Shown one piece after another: positions 34,552-43,800 of a stretch of 64,000 bases of DNA (within the stretch, counting starts at the first letter, position 1; each line of letters begins with the position of its first letter). The notes under the pieces were generated by a model. It saw only the letters and a list, made by a program, of their open reading frames with translations, made no database searches and was not told the origin of the DNA. This DNA is from Bifidobacterium breve (GTDB lineage Bacteria > Actinomycetota > Thermoleophilia > Solirubrobacterales > Solirubrobacteraceae): positions 1 to 64,000 of the forward strand of contig CAMCUD010000018.1 in the NCBI GenBank assembly GCA_945878865.1, given 5' to 3'. The position numbers and the translations under genes were made by a program.

Positions 34552-36407
34552 GGCAGGAGCACCACCGGCCGCCAGTCCAGGACGTCGGTCTCGACCTCAT
34601 CTCGCTCGGCGCTGGTCCGCACGCGAAGGCGGGCGAGCGTCCCTCCCGGCACGGCGTGGGTGTCCTCGATCTCGATGGTGCTGCGCAGGCGGTCGCCCTC
34701 GAGCACGGGACCGAGGTGCTCGCACGATCGCCACGCGAGGATCGTGGCGAGCTGCGGAAGTGCACGGGTGATGTGCGCCGCCGCGATGCCGATCACGTGC
34801 CCGCCGTACACGAGCCGCCGTCCCCGGACGGCGGCATCCAGATGGGCCATCGCGACATTCATGGTCAGGCGAGCGAGCTCCGGCGCGGCGGTCACGGTGT
34901 CGCGTGCCTCCACGGTCAGCACCTCGCCCGGGCTCAGGACGCCCATTCCCGGCGGAGCGAACGCTCGCAGCGGCGCGAGGTCCCAGCCCGGCGGGACGAG
35001 TGCGGCGATCCGCTCGGGGGCGACGTCGGCGGAGATCGTGTCGAGGTCGTCGTCGTGCTCGCCGGGTACCGCCGGGCCGCGGGCGGGGAGCAGGGGGCAG
35101 CGGTACGCATCGAGCACGGTCCGGCCGTCTTGATCGGTGGTGGTCATCCGCAGGACCACGAGCCCCCGGTGCTCGCGCCCACGCGACCGTCGCCTGGCCA
35201 CCACTGTCGTGGTCGTCCGCAGGGTCGCGCCGATGGCGACCGGCGCGACGGTGAGCCCGCGGTAGAACAGGTTGCCGAGGACGCGGGAGCTCGGCCAGGT
35301 CGACTGCCCGATCGCCACGTCGGTGACGAGCATGGGATGCGCGAGCCGCGCGGCGCCCACCTGCTCGGCCAGCGGGCGATCGAGCGCGAGGGCGAGCCGG
35401 TCGCCCACCACCGCCTGGTGCAGGGCCGCGTGCCCTTCGGTGAGGGTCAGCCCGGGAGCGTGGAAGCTGGCGCCGGGATGGAGGTCCTCGAACCACGGGG
35501 CGACGCACCGCGGATCTTCGTCGCGCGCTGCGCGGGGCGTGTGGCCGTTGCGGCGGTCCAGCAGCCGGCGCGCGGCGCGGCCCGTTGCCTCGTCGACCAT
35601 CTCGCCGTCGAGCCGCGCGACCGCCGACGTGTCGAGCGTCGTCGCCACCGCGTGGGCGCGGGCGAGCTCACGCGCTGACGGTGCGAACGCGCGCCGGATG
35701 ACCGGGAGCTGGTTCGGGTGGATCGCCCACGCTCCGTCGAAGCCGAGGGCTCGGGCGCGGGCGGCCGCGCCGGCGAGCCCCAGCGTGTCGGCGAGGTGCA
35801 CGTACGGCCCGTCGATCGCCCGGATGCCGGCGGCGCGGGCGGCATGCAGCACGCGCTCCTGCACCACGAGCCAGTGGTCGAGCGCCACGGTGGTCCCGCG
35901 GCGCCCGAGCGACGCCGTGAGATCGACGTAGCCGACGATGAGCGCGGCCGGTCGGCAGGCGGCGCGCGCGATGCTGCCCGCCGCCTCGAGCCCCGCGGCG
36001 GTCTCGATGAGCGCCTGCAACGCGATGGACGCGCCACCGGTTCCGAGTTCCGCGGCGATCCCGTCGAGGTGTCCGGCCGACTCGACCTTCGGTACGACCA
36101 CTGAGAGTTGCGCGTCCGTATCCAGCTCGCGGCAGAGGCGCAGGTCGTCGGCCAGGTCCGGAGATCCGGGTGGATTGATGCGCACGGCGACGGCTCGCCC
36201 GGCCCACCTGGGTTCGGCGAGGGTCGCGGCGATGGCACCCCGAGCCTCGGCGCGGTCCGCCGGCGCGACGGCGTCCTCGAGGTCGAACACCACCTCGTCG
36301 GCGCCGGCGGCGAAGGCGCTGTGGTGCATGCGGCGCGCGTGACCGGGGACGACGAGGCAGGTCTCGCGCCGCGGCGTCGTCGCCAGAGAGGGAGGGGTGG
36401 TCGGCAT
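34548..36407 (-). CDS. CitE/HpcH-like CoA-ester lyase fused to a MaoC-like hotdog domain
   Basis: A 619-residue two-domain protein. Residues about 12-290 are a CitE/HpcH-HpaI lyase: VVFDLEDAV (39-47), VRINPP (75-80), PKVES, the Mg ligand region E135 and D162, and AIHPNQ (228-233). Residues about 303-619 are a double-hotdog MaoC-like region, but where active hydratases have a P-L/I-H-x-D this reads GDRLALALD, so its catalytic state is uncertain. With the adjacent CaiB transferase the set parallels the mesaconyl/citramalyl-CoA modules (CoA-transferase, hydratase, CoA-lyase) known from Chloroflexus and from itaconate degradation. ATG at 36407; a repeat operator is just upstream. The much longer upstream open frame is antisense to a secreted-protein gene and rejected. 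Confidence 0.88.
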   Translation of the reverse strand: MPTTPPSLATTPRRETCLVVPGHARRMHHSAFAAGADEVVFDLEDAVAPADRAEARGAIAATLAEPRWAGRAVAVRINPPGSPDLADDLRLCRELDTDAQLSVVVPKVESAGHLDGIAAELGTGGASIALQALIETAAGLEAAGSIARAACRPAALIVGYVDLTASLGRRGTTVALDHWLVVQERVLHAARAAGIRAIDGPYVHLADTLGLAGAAARARALGFDGAWAIHPNQLPVIRRAFAPSARELARAHAVATTLDTSAVARLDGEMVDEATGRAARRLLDRRNGHTPRAARDEDPRCVAPWFEDLHPGASFHAPGLTLTEGHAALHQAVVGDRLALALDRPLAEQVGAARLAHPMLVTDVAIGQSTWPSSRVLGNLFYRGLTVAPVAIGATLRTTTTVVARRRSRGREHRGLVVLRMTTTDQDGRTVLDAYRCPLLPARGPAVPGEHDDDLDTISADVAPERIAALVPPGWDLAPLRAFAPPGMGVLSPGEVLTVEARDTVTAAPELARLTMNVAMAHLDAAVRGRRLVYGGHVIGIAAAHITRALPQLATILAWRSCEHLGPVLEGDRLRSTIEIEDTHAVPGGTLARLRVRTSAERDEVETDVLDWRPVVLLP

Positions 36408-36415
36408 GCCTGCAA

Positions 36416-36442
36416 GATACAAACAGGCGATTTGGTATGTTT
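36416..36442. promoter_or_regulatory. Repeat operator site 6 (divergent, between CitE-MaoC and a secreted protein gene)
   Basis: GATAC followed by arms AAACAGGC (36421-36428) and TTTGGTAT (36431-36438), 2-nt spacer, then GTTTC. It lies in a 72-nt gap, 9 nt from the leftward start and about 38 nt from the rightward one, so it can control both. Confidence 0.65.
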
Positions 36443-36479
36443 CTTTCTCGCACGTTCCCACCGGGAGAGGGAGATACGC

Positions 36480-37214
36480 ATGCAGCATGTCCGCAGCTCG
36501 GCGCTCGTCGGTGCCGTCATCGCAGGCTTGGCCTGCCCATCCGCCGCCGGGGCCGAGGTAACGCAGGACTTCGACGTGAGCATCAGCCCGGCGCGCGCCG
36601 GGGTGCCGGTCACCGTCGGCTTTAAGACCGGCACGAAGGAGTCGACCCCTGGCGTCATGCCCCCGACCGTCGCGACGGTGGAGGTGTACTTCCCGCAGGG
36701 CGCCGTTTACAACGGCGGCATGTTCCCGGTGTGCAAGGACGCGTACATCTCGCGGGAGAAGACCACCGAGGGATGCCCGGGCAAGTCCGTCCTCGGCATC
36801 GGCAAGGGCATCGCGCTGGCGCCAGGAGGCATCGTCCAGGACGACATCACCGTCACGGCCGTCAACGGCGGGCCGTCGACGGCCAACCTGTTCCTCGAGG
36901 GCGTGTCCCCGGTGCGGCTGCAGTCGAACCTCGTCGCGAAGATGGGGCGGACCACCGGCTCGTATGGCGTGAAGCTGTCCGCGACGATCCCGGAGAACAT
37001 GCGCGAGCCCGCACCCGGCGTCAAGGTCGCGCTCGGGCTGTTCTCGACGAAGATCGCGGGGACGGTGGTCAAGGATGGGCGCAAGCGCGGCATCGTCGAG
37101 ATCCGGTCCTGCAAGACCGGGACCTGGAAGATGAAGGGCGTCTTCACATTCGACGACGGGCGCAAGATCACGACGTACGACACGGTGAAGTGCCGGCCGG
37201 CCAAGGCGTCCTAA
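36480..37214 (+). CDS. Small secreted protein with a C..GCP-S module, unknown function
   Basis: A 244-residue exported protein with a signal peptide ending near AAGAE (residue 22-25). It contains one copy of a module seen repeatedly in the large secreted protein at 40869: a hydrophobic beta strand, then C-x-D-A-Y..., then GCPGKSVLGIGKG, then a beta-rich remainder ending in a DGRK-rich region with one more cysteine pair. This looks like an all-beta domain with disulfides. SD-like GGGAGAGGGAG upstream of the ATG. Under the divergent repeat operator. No enzymatic motif; a surface substrate-binding role is a guess. Confidence 0.75.
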   Translation: MQHVRSSALVGAVIAGLACPSAAGAEVTQDFDVSISPARAGVPVTVGFKTGTKESTPGVMPPTVATVEVYFPQGAVYNGGMFPVCKDAYISREKTTEGCPGKSVLGIGKGIALAPGGIVQDDITVTAVNGGPSTANLFLEGVSPVRLQSNLVAKMGRTTGSYGVKLSATIPENMREPAPGVKVALGLFSTKIAGTVVKDGRKRGIVEIRSCKTGTWKMKGVFTFDDGRKITTYDTVKCRPAKAS

Positions 37215-37244
37215 CCGCTGCCTCATGAACGTCTTCGGGTTCTC

Positions 37245-37266
37245 TTACCTGCATCGCGGACGGTAT
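37245..37266. promoter_or_regulatory. Degenerate copy of the repeat operator (site 7)
   Basis: Right arm GACGGTAT then GTG (37259-37269) fits the repeat well; left arm TTACCTGC (37245-37252) matches at 5 of 8 positions with a 6-nt spacer. It sits 30 nt before the next start codon. Tentative. Confidence 0.35.
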
Positions 37267-37296
37267 GTGCGGATCGAGTTCCCCACGGGAGGACGC

Positions 37297-38904
37297 ATGA
37301 CCTTCGGGATGCGCGGCGCCGCAGGCGCCTGTCTCACCTTCGTCGCCGCTGTGGCCCTCACGGCCGTGGCGGCGGCGCCGCAGGCCGGCGCGACGAGTGG
37401 CTGCACCACGCCGGCCAGCCCGGACGAGCACGAACCGCCGTGCAATCCGGCGCTCGCCGACTCGCCCTGGCCAATGCCCCACCGCAACAGTTACGCGCAG
37501 GCGTCCTCGCCCTTCCCCGGGCCTGCAGCCGGCCAGGCCACGGCCTATCAGGGCGTGCGATATCTCGGGGTGTCGTTCGCGAACATCACCGGGCCGTACC
37601 CCGACGGCCGGCGCAACATCTTCTCGGCGGCGCTCGTCGGCGAGCAGGTGCGCCCCGTCGTGAAGGTCGACGAGCAGCACGGGCGGCTCATCGGCGCCGC
37701 GACCCGCCGGGGCGTCTCGCAGATCGGGACCACCTCCGGGGTCTACGCGCTGCTCGACCGTGACAACCGGCAGATCGTCCCGTATGGCCGGACCATCGAG
37801 GTCTGGGGCGACGCACGCCCGGGCGTGCGCGCCTCGCAGCCGAAGCTTCTGCTCCGCTATCCGCTTCCCACGCAGGCGCTGTGCCGCCCCAGCGACGAGA
37901 TCGTGGGCCTGACTATGCGCTACGACGGGCGACTGGCGTTCGCCACGCGGTACGGGATGGTGGGCACGATTCCGCGCGAGCCCGAGGCGATGCGCGACGA
38001 CGCGCTGCGCGTCGCGTCGATCAACGGCGAGCAGTGCGCCGCCCCGGCGGTCCCGGAGGCCGACCTCGAGCTGATCTCGAACTCGATCGCGGCGGACGAG
38101 GCGGGCGGGATGTACCCGGCCTCCAACCGCGCGCAGTACCGCTTCGACGACGACGGCACCGCGGTCACGCGCACCTGGCGGGCCGAGTACGCGGTCGAGC
38201 CGAGCAGCGGCGGCGTACGGCTCACCGACGGCACCGGGTCGACGCCCACGCTCATGGGCACCGACGAGGACGACGACCGGTTCGTCGTCATCACCGACGG
38301 CCAGCGCGTCATGCACCTCACGCTGCTTTGGCGCGACGAGATCCCTGAGGACTGGGAGCCCATCGCGCCGGGCAAGGACCGCCGGATCGCCTGCGAGGTG
38401 CCGATCACGTTCGATGATCCGACGGCCACCGACACCGTCTCCGAGCAGTCGGTCGTCGTGCGCGGGTACGCGAGCTACGTGCCGAACAACCAGCTGCGCC
38501 ATGCGGACTGGGTCAACCGGCTGAGCGACACGCAGCGCGTCGCGGTCTCCGGTTTCCTCGGCCAGGACCCGAAGCACGCGCCGTACGGGCTCGAGCGCAT
38601 CGATTGGGACCCGGAGACGCGGACGTGCAAGGTCCGCTGGGTCAATCGCGACGTCTCGATCCCCAATGGGGTCCCCTCGATGAGCGCGGCGACGAACCTC
38701 GTGTACGGCGTCGGCCAGCGTGACGGGGTCTGGGGGCTGGAGGGCGTCGACGCCGATTCCGGCAGTTCGCGGCTCTGGGTCCCGGCGGGGCGCGACCCGG
38801 TGGACAACGGCTTCTACTCGCCCGCGGTCATCGGCGTGAACGGTGACCTCTGGACCGGCACGGTCGCCGGCCTTGGCCGGTATCGCGCGAAGGCGGCCGG
38901 GTGA
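37297..38904 (+). CDS. Secreted protein of unknown function
   Basis: A 535-residue exported protein with a signal peptide (about residues 1-35, ending GAT). Composition and repeated W/D/G-rich short motifs (DGRLAFATRYGMVG, TDGTGSTPTLMG, VNGDLWTGT) suggest a beta-propeller resembling PQQ- or arylesterase-like folds. Six cysteines lie outside the membrane. ATG at 37297 is chosen because GGGAGGA precedes it and the signal peptide follows; an ATG 72 nt upstream lacks both. Its stop overlaps the start of the LLM gene. I do not recognise the family. Confidence 0.78.
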   Translation: MTFGMRGAAGACLTFVAAVALTAVAAAPQAGATSGCTTPASPDEHEPPCNPALADSPWPMPHRNSYAQASSPFPGPAAGQATAYQGVRYLGVSFANITGPYPDGRRNIFSAALVGEQVRPVVKVDEQHGRLIGAATRRGVSQIGTTSGVYALLDRDNRQIVPYGRTIEVWGDARPGVRASQPKLLLRYPLPTQALCRPSDEIVGLTMRYDGRLAFATRYGMVGTIPREPEAMRDDALRVASINGEQCAAPAVPEADLELISNSIAADEAGGMYPASNRAQYRFDDDGTAVTRTWRAEYAVEPSSGGVRLTDGTGSTPTLMGTDEDDDRFVVITDGQRVMHLTLLWRDEIPEDWEPIAPGKDRRIACEVPITFDDPTATDTVSEQSVVVRGYASYVPNNQLRHADWVNRLSDTQRVAVSGFLGQDPKHAPYGLERIDWDPETRTCKVRWVNRDVSIPNGVPSMSAATNLVYGVGQRDGVWGLEGVDADSGSSRLWVPAGRDPVDNGFYSPAVIGVNGDLWTGTVAGLGRYRAKAAG

Positions 38905-39974
38905 TGCGGCTCGGCGCGAGCGTCGGCTACTTCAGTGCGCTCTCCGGCGTGGAGGACGAGCTGCGCTTCGCGGTCGAGGCCGAACGCCTGGGCTACGACT
39001 CGCTGTGGGTCGGCGAGCCGTACGGCAACGACGCTGCCACCGTGCTGGCCTGGTTCGCCGGTGCGACCTCCACCATCACGCTCGGATCGGGCATCCTCGC
39101 GATCCCAGGCCGGACACCCGCGATGTGTGGGCAGACCGCCGCGACCCTCGATCTGATCTCGGGCGGGCGGCTGATCCTGGGGCTCGGCGCGTCGGGCCCT
39201 CAAGTCTCCGAGGGCTGGCACGGCGTGCGCTTCGCCCGGCAGTTGCAGCGGACACGCGAGTACGTCGACATCGTGCGGATGGTCGTGCGCCGCGACCGGG
39301 TCCGGTACGACGGGCAGGAGTTCGTCCTGCCGCTGCCCGACGGGCCCGGCAAGGCGCTGAAGCTCATCCTCCATCCGCCTCGACGCGAGGTCCCGGTCTA
39401 CCTGGCCGCGCTGGGCCCGCGCAACCTCGAGCTCTGCGGTGAGATCGCCGATGGCTGGCTGCCGCTCTGGTATGCGCCCGAGCATGCGGAGCGGCTCGCC
39501 GAGCCCCTCGTCGCGGGGGCCGAGCGGGCGGGTCGCGATCCGGCGCAGATCGCGGTGTGCCCGTCGGTGATGTTCCGGGTCGACGACGACCTCGAACGCG
39601 CCCGGGCGATCATGCGCCCGGCGCTCGCCCTGTATGTCGGTGGGATGGGTTCGCGCGAGCAGAACTTCTACCGCGCGCTCATCGGCAGCTACGGGTACGA
39701 GGAGCTGTCGCTCGCCGTGCAGGACCGGTATCTCGGCGGCGACCAAGCCGGGGCCGCGGCGATGCTGCCGGACGAGCTCATCGATCTCGTCTGCCTGTGC
39801 GGCCCCGTCGACCGGGTCGCCGCGCGGCTGGGCGACTTCGCCGGTGCCGGCGTCGAGACGGTCATCGGGATCCCGGGCGCGATGTCCGCGGACGACCGGC
39901 TCGACCAGCTGCGTCGGCTCGCCGAGGCCGGCGCGGCCGCCGGGGTCACCATGGGCGCCCGGGCGGCCTCATGA
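38904..39974 (+). CDS. LLM-class F420/flavin-dependent oxidoreductase
   Basis: A 356-residue luciferase-like monooxygenase fold protein. In actinobacteria most such proteins bind coenzyme F420 rather than FMN. Family blocks: AVEAERLGYDSLWVGEPYGND, the TITLGSGILAIPGRTPAM strand, LDLISGGRLILGLGASG and the insertion ADGWLPLWY. ATG 38904 shares one base with the preceding stop; a GTG one codon earlier is the alternative. It overlaps the enoyl-CoA hydratase gene by 4 nt, giving a three-gene unit (secreted protein, oxidoreductase, EchA). A redox step on the degraded lipid is the likely job. Confidence 0.88.
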   Translation: MRLGASVGYFSALSGVEDELRFAVEAERLGYDSLWVGEPYGNDAATVLAWFAGATSTITLGSGILAIPGRTPAMCGQTAATLDLISGGRLILGLGASGPQVSEGWHGVRFARQLQRTREYVDIVRMVVRRDRVRYDGQEFVLPLPDGPGKALKLILHPPRREVPVYLAALGPRNLELCGEIADGWLPLWYAPEHAERLAEPLVAGAERAGRDPAQIAVCPSVMFRVDDDLERARAIMRPALALYVGGMGSREQNFYRALIGSYGYEELSLAVQDRYLGGDQAGAAAMLPDELIDLVCLCGPVDRVAARLGDFAGAGVETVIGIPGAMSADDRLDQLRRLAEAGAAAGVTMGARAAS

Positions 39975-40768
39975 CCACGTTCGAGACCCTCGAGATCGAC
40001 CGCGCGGATGACGGCATCGTGACCGTGACGCTGTCGCGTCCCGAGTGCCTGAACGCGATCAGCGGGCAGATGTTCGTCGAGCTGCATGAGCTGTGCGCGC
40101 TGGTTGATCGAGACGAGACCATTCGTGCGGTCGTCCTCACCGGCGCGGGTCGGGGCTTCTGCGCGGGGCTCGATCTCTCCGAGGCACGCGCGATCCCGGG
40201 CATGAGCGCGCAGGAGATGCTGCGGTTGCAGGAGCATGGGGCCGACGCCATCGTGCGGTTGCGACACCTCACGGTGCCGGTCATCGCCGCGGTCAACGGC
40301 CCAGCTGCGGGTGGGGGTCTCGCGCTGGCGCTCGCGGCCGATGTGCGGCTCGCGGCGCCTGAGGCGAGGTTCGGTGTGGCGTTCGTGCGCCTGGGCCTGT
40401 CGGCGTGCGACGTCGGCGTGTCGTGGCTGCTGCCCCGCGTCGTCGGTCTCGGCCACGCGTCGGAGCTCATGCTCACCGGGAGGGTGATCGACCCATCCGA
40501 GGCTGAGCGCATCGGGCTGGTGAACCGTGTCGCCGACAGCGACGTGGTCGCCGCCGCGCGGGCCGTCGCGCAGGAGATGGTCCGCAACAGCCCGTTCGGC
40601 CTGAAGCTCACGAAGCAGGGGCTGCAGCTGGCCGTCGACGCGCCGTCGATGCAGGCCGCGGTCGCGCTGGAGAACCGCAACCAGGCGCTCGCGTCGCGGA
40701 CGCGGGACATGGAGCGGGCCGTTCGCGGGTTCATCGCGAGCGAGCCGGTCGAGTACCGGGGGGACTGA
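39971..40768 (+). CDS. Enoyl-CoA hydratase/isomerase family protein (EchA)
   Basis: A 265-residue crotonase-fold protein. Oxyanion-hole segments GRGFCAGLDL and NGPAAGGGLALALAADVR are intact, so it binds acyl-CoA. The two catalytic glutamates of true hydratases are not in place: the corresponding regions read FGVAFVRLGL and ACDVGVSWLLPR, which carries an Asp instead. This pattern occurs in a mycobacterial EchA subgroup whose reaction is not simple hydration; isomerase or hydrolase activity is possible. ATG overlaps the LLM stop. Confidence 0.88.
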   Translation: MTTFETLEIDRADDGIVTVTLSRPECLNAISGQMFVELHELCALVDRDETIRAVVLTGAGRGFCAGLDLSEARAIPGMSAQEMLRLQEHGADAIVRLRHLTVPVIAAVNGPAAGGGLALALAADVRLAAPEARFGVAFVRLGLSACDVGVSWLLPRVVGLGHASELMLTGRVIDPSEAERIGLVNRVADSDVVAAARAVAQEMVRNSPFGLKLTKQGLQLAVDAPSMQAAVALENRNQALASRTRDMERAVRGFIASEPVEYRGD

Positions 40769-40810
40769 GCAGGTGCACGCATGGTCTGAGCGTGTTCCGC
40801 GAGGAAGCTA

Positions 40811-40837
40811 GATACATACAGTTGTGACTGTATAGTT
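40811..40837. promoter_or_regulatory. Repeat operator site 8 (upstream of large secreted protein)
   Basis: GATAC (40811-40815) precedes ATACAGTT (40816-40823) facing GACTGTAT (40826-40833); the inner 7 bp ATACAGT/ACTGTAT are perfect. It ends about 35 nt before the start codon and overlaps a TATAGT-like -10 hexamer. Confidence 0.75.
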
Positions 40838-40868
40838 GTTAACGGGTCGGTCGGAGGAGCGTGGAGAG

Positions 40869-43800
40869 ATGGTGCAAGGACAGCGTGGGGCGATGGCCCT
40901 GCGGGGAATCTCGCTGGTCGCAGCCACTGCGCTGCTGCTCGTACTCGCATCGTCTGCGAGCGCAACAGTCCGGATCACCGGACTCGTCGCCCAGCCGATC
41001 TCGGCGTCGGCGGCCTGCACCACCGCGCCCCCGCCCGCGGTCGACGCGCCCGCGGGCGCCCACCGCGACCTCTGCGTCTCCGTGAGCCTGGACGGCGGCG
41101 GCGACCGCTTCGGCGGCGGCGACGACGCGCGCAACGTCGCCATGCACCTCCCGCCCGGCTTGGTCGGCAACCCGACCGCGGCGCCGACCTGTGCGGTCGC
41201 GGCATTCAAAGCCGGGCGCTGCGCGGCGGACACCCAGGTCGGTGCGGTGACCGCGAGCGTCGAGACGCTCATCACGATGAGCGTGAAGGGGGAGATCTTC
41301 AACCTGGCGCCGTCCGGAGCGGAACCCGCCCGGCTCGGCCTCCAGGTCGCCGATCCGGTGTTCGGGCTCGCGACGCTGCGGATGGACGCGCCGATCACCA
41401 TCCGGACCACCACCGACTCCGGTCTCGACACCGCGGTGCTCGACGTGCCGCGCTCCTTCGCGGGCCTGCCCATCGAGATGCGGCGCATCAGCATGCGCCT
41501 CTGGGGCTCCGAGAGCGATCACCCCTCGCTCCGATCGTCCTTCGTGACGCTGCCGACCGACTGCGCGCAGAAGACGTCGAGCGTCGACGTCACGAGCTGG
41601 CAGGGGTCGACCGACACCGCGACCGCGTCGTTCACACCGACCGGGTGTGACCAGGTCCCCTTCGAGCCGGCCGTGCGGTTCTCGACCGACACGCGCCGCA
41701 CGGAGACGCCGACCGCGCTGACCGCGTCCATCACCTTCCCGGAACAGGACGAACCGCGGGTGCAGGCGCACCTGGACTCCGCGCGCATCGTCATGCCGCT
41801 CGGCATCGAGCCGTCGCCGTCGATCGGCTCCGACCCGTCGCTCGTGGTGTGCACCGCCGAGCAGCTCGGGCTCGGGCAGGCCGGTCCGGCCGCGTGCCCG
41901 GCGGGGAGCCGCGTGGGGGAGGCGCGGTTCGCCTCGTACGTCCTGCCCACGCCCCTCGCCGGCTCGGTGTATCTCGCCGAGCCGGAAGGGGACGCGCTCA
42001 TGCGGATCTTCATCCTCGCTGAGCTCGGCCCCCAGCGTGACGCGCCGCGGTACAAGTTCGCCATCGATGTGGAGGTCGACGACGCGACCGGTCAGATGAG
42101 CGCGGTCATCGACGATCTGCCGCCGCTGCCCTTCACCGACTTCGACCTGACGTTCCGCGGTGGCGACACCGCAGTCGTCTCGACCCCGCGCGACTGCGGC
42201 ACGGCCAGCGGGGCGCTCACACTGCTCCCGGACAGCGGCGGGGCGGCACGCACCCTGGACGCCGCGGTCACGGTGGATGAAGGCTGCGGGGACAACCAGG
42301 CGTTCTCGCCGAGCATCGGGCTGGCCGTCGACCCGCTCCAGGCCGGCGCAGATGCATCCCTCAGCACGATCGTCGAACGTCCGGACCGGCAGGCGCACCT
42401 CTCGCGCATGGACGTCTCGCTGCCGACCGGCCTGCTCGGGAGGCTGGGCTCGCTCACGTTCTGCCCCGTGGCGGTCGCGCGGGCCGCGGCGTGCCCGCCG
42501 GAGAGCCGCATCGGACGGGCGGTGGTCAGCGCCGGGCCGGGCGGCAGCCCGGTGACGCTCACCGGCGACGTGTTCCTCACCGAGGGGATCAACGGGTCGC
42601 TCGCCGGGATGGCGGCGGCGATCCCCGCGCGGCTCGGGCCGATCGACTTGGGAACGATCGTGACGGTCGCCGAGATCCGTGCGCGAGGGACGGGCGACGG
42701 CCTCGACATCGTCTCTGAGCCGTTCCCGTCCCGGATCGCGGGGATCCCCGTGGCGGTGCGGCGATTCGAGCTGGCGCTGGGCAGCGGGTTCGCCTTCAAC
42801 GCCACGAGTTGCGCGCCGAAGGAGGCCGTCGCGCGCTTCACCAGCGACCGCGGCCAGGCCGCGGCCTCCACGACGCCGTACCAGCCCCAGGGTTGTGAGC
42901 GCCTCGGGTTCAAGCCGCAGATCGCCGCGACGGTGAAGGGACCCGTCCCGCGCAACGCGCACCCCGAGATCTCCGCGGCCGTGCGCCTGGCACCGGGGCA
43001 GTCCAACGCGAGCAAGATGCGGATCGCACTGCCCGCCGGGCTGTCCGTGGACTTCGAGAACCTCAGCAGCATCTGCACGCAGGCGCAGTTCGAGGCGCGC
43101 GCCTGCCCCCCGGCGAGCGCGGCCGCGCGCCTGCGAGCCACCACGCCCGTCTGGCCGACGCCGCTTGAGGGCGTCGGATACGTGCTCCAGCGGCCGGGAG
43201 CCGCCCTGCCGGAGCTGGGCGTGCAGGTCGACGGCCCGATCCCGCTGGCACTTACCGGCTCGATCGAGATCGGGACGGACAAGCGGCTCTCGACCGTGTT
43301 CGCCGGTCTGCCCGACGTGCCGCTCTCGGAGATCGAGCTCACGCTCACGGGCGGTCCGAAGGGGCTGCTCGTGGCGACGAAGGATCTGTGCACGGGCAAC
43401 GCGCCACGCTTCGACGGAACGCTCGACGCGCACTCCGGGGCAGCGACGAAGATCTCGGTCGCGGCCCAGACCACGGGGTGTCGGCCCTCGGCGACCGTCC
43501 AGTCCGGTTCGCTGCGGGACGGGCGCCCGGCGGTCACGCTGCGGGCCGACAGCGGGCAGCAACGGCTCTCCGACGTGCGCCTGCGCCTGCCGTCGGGGAT
43601 GCGGATGGCGTCCGCGCAGAGCGTGCGCAAGCGGCTGAAGCTCACGGCGGTCGGGGGTGATCGCCGGCGGGCGCGTGTGACCGTGGGCCGCGAGAGCATC
43701 CGGGTGCGCGTGCCGGCCGCGGCGTCCGTCCGGCGGCTCACGCTGCGCCTGGACAAGGGCGCGGTGCGGGTGTCCTCGCGGCTGCGGCGCGCCCGGAGCC

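Noticed and set aside
36408-37226. N-terminal extension of the CitE-MaoC protein by 273 codons
   Set aside because: It is antisense to a secreted-protein gene with signal peptide and SD, and crosses the operator.
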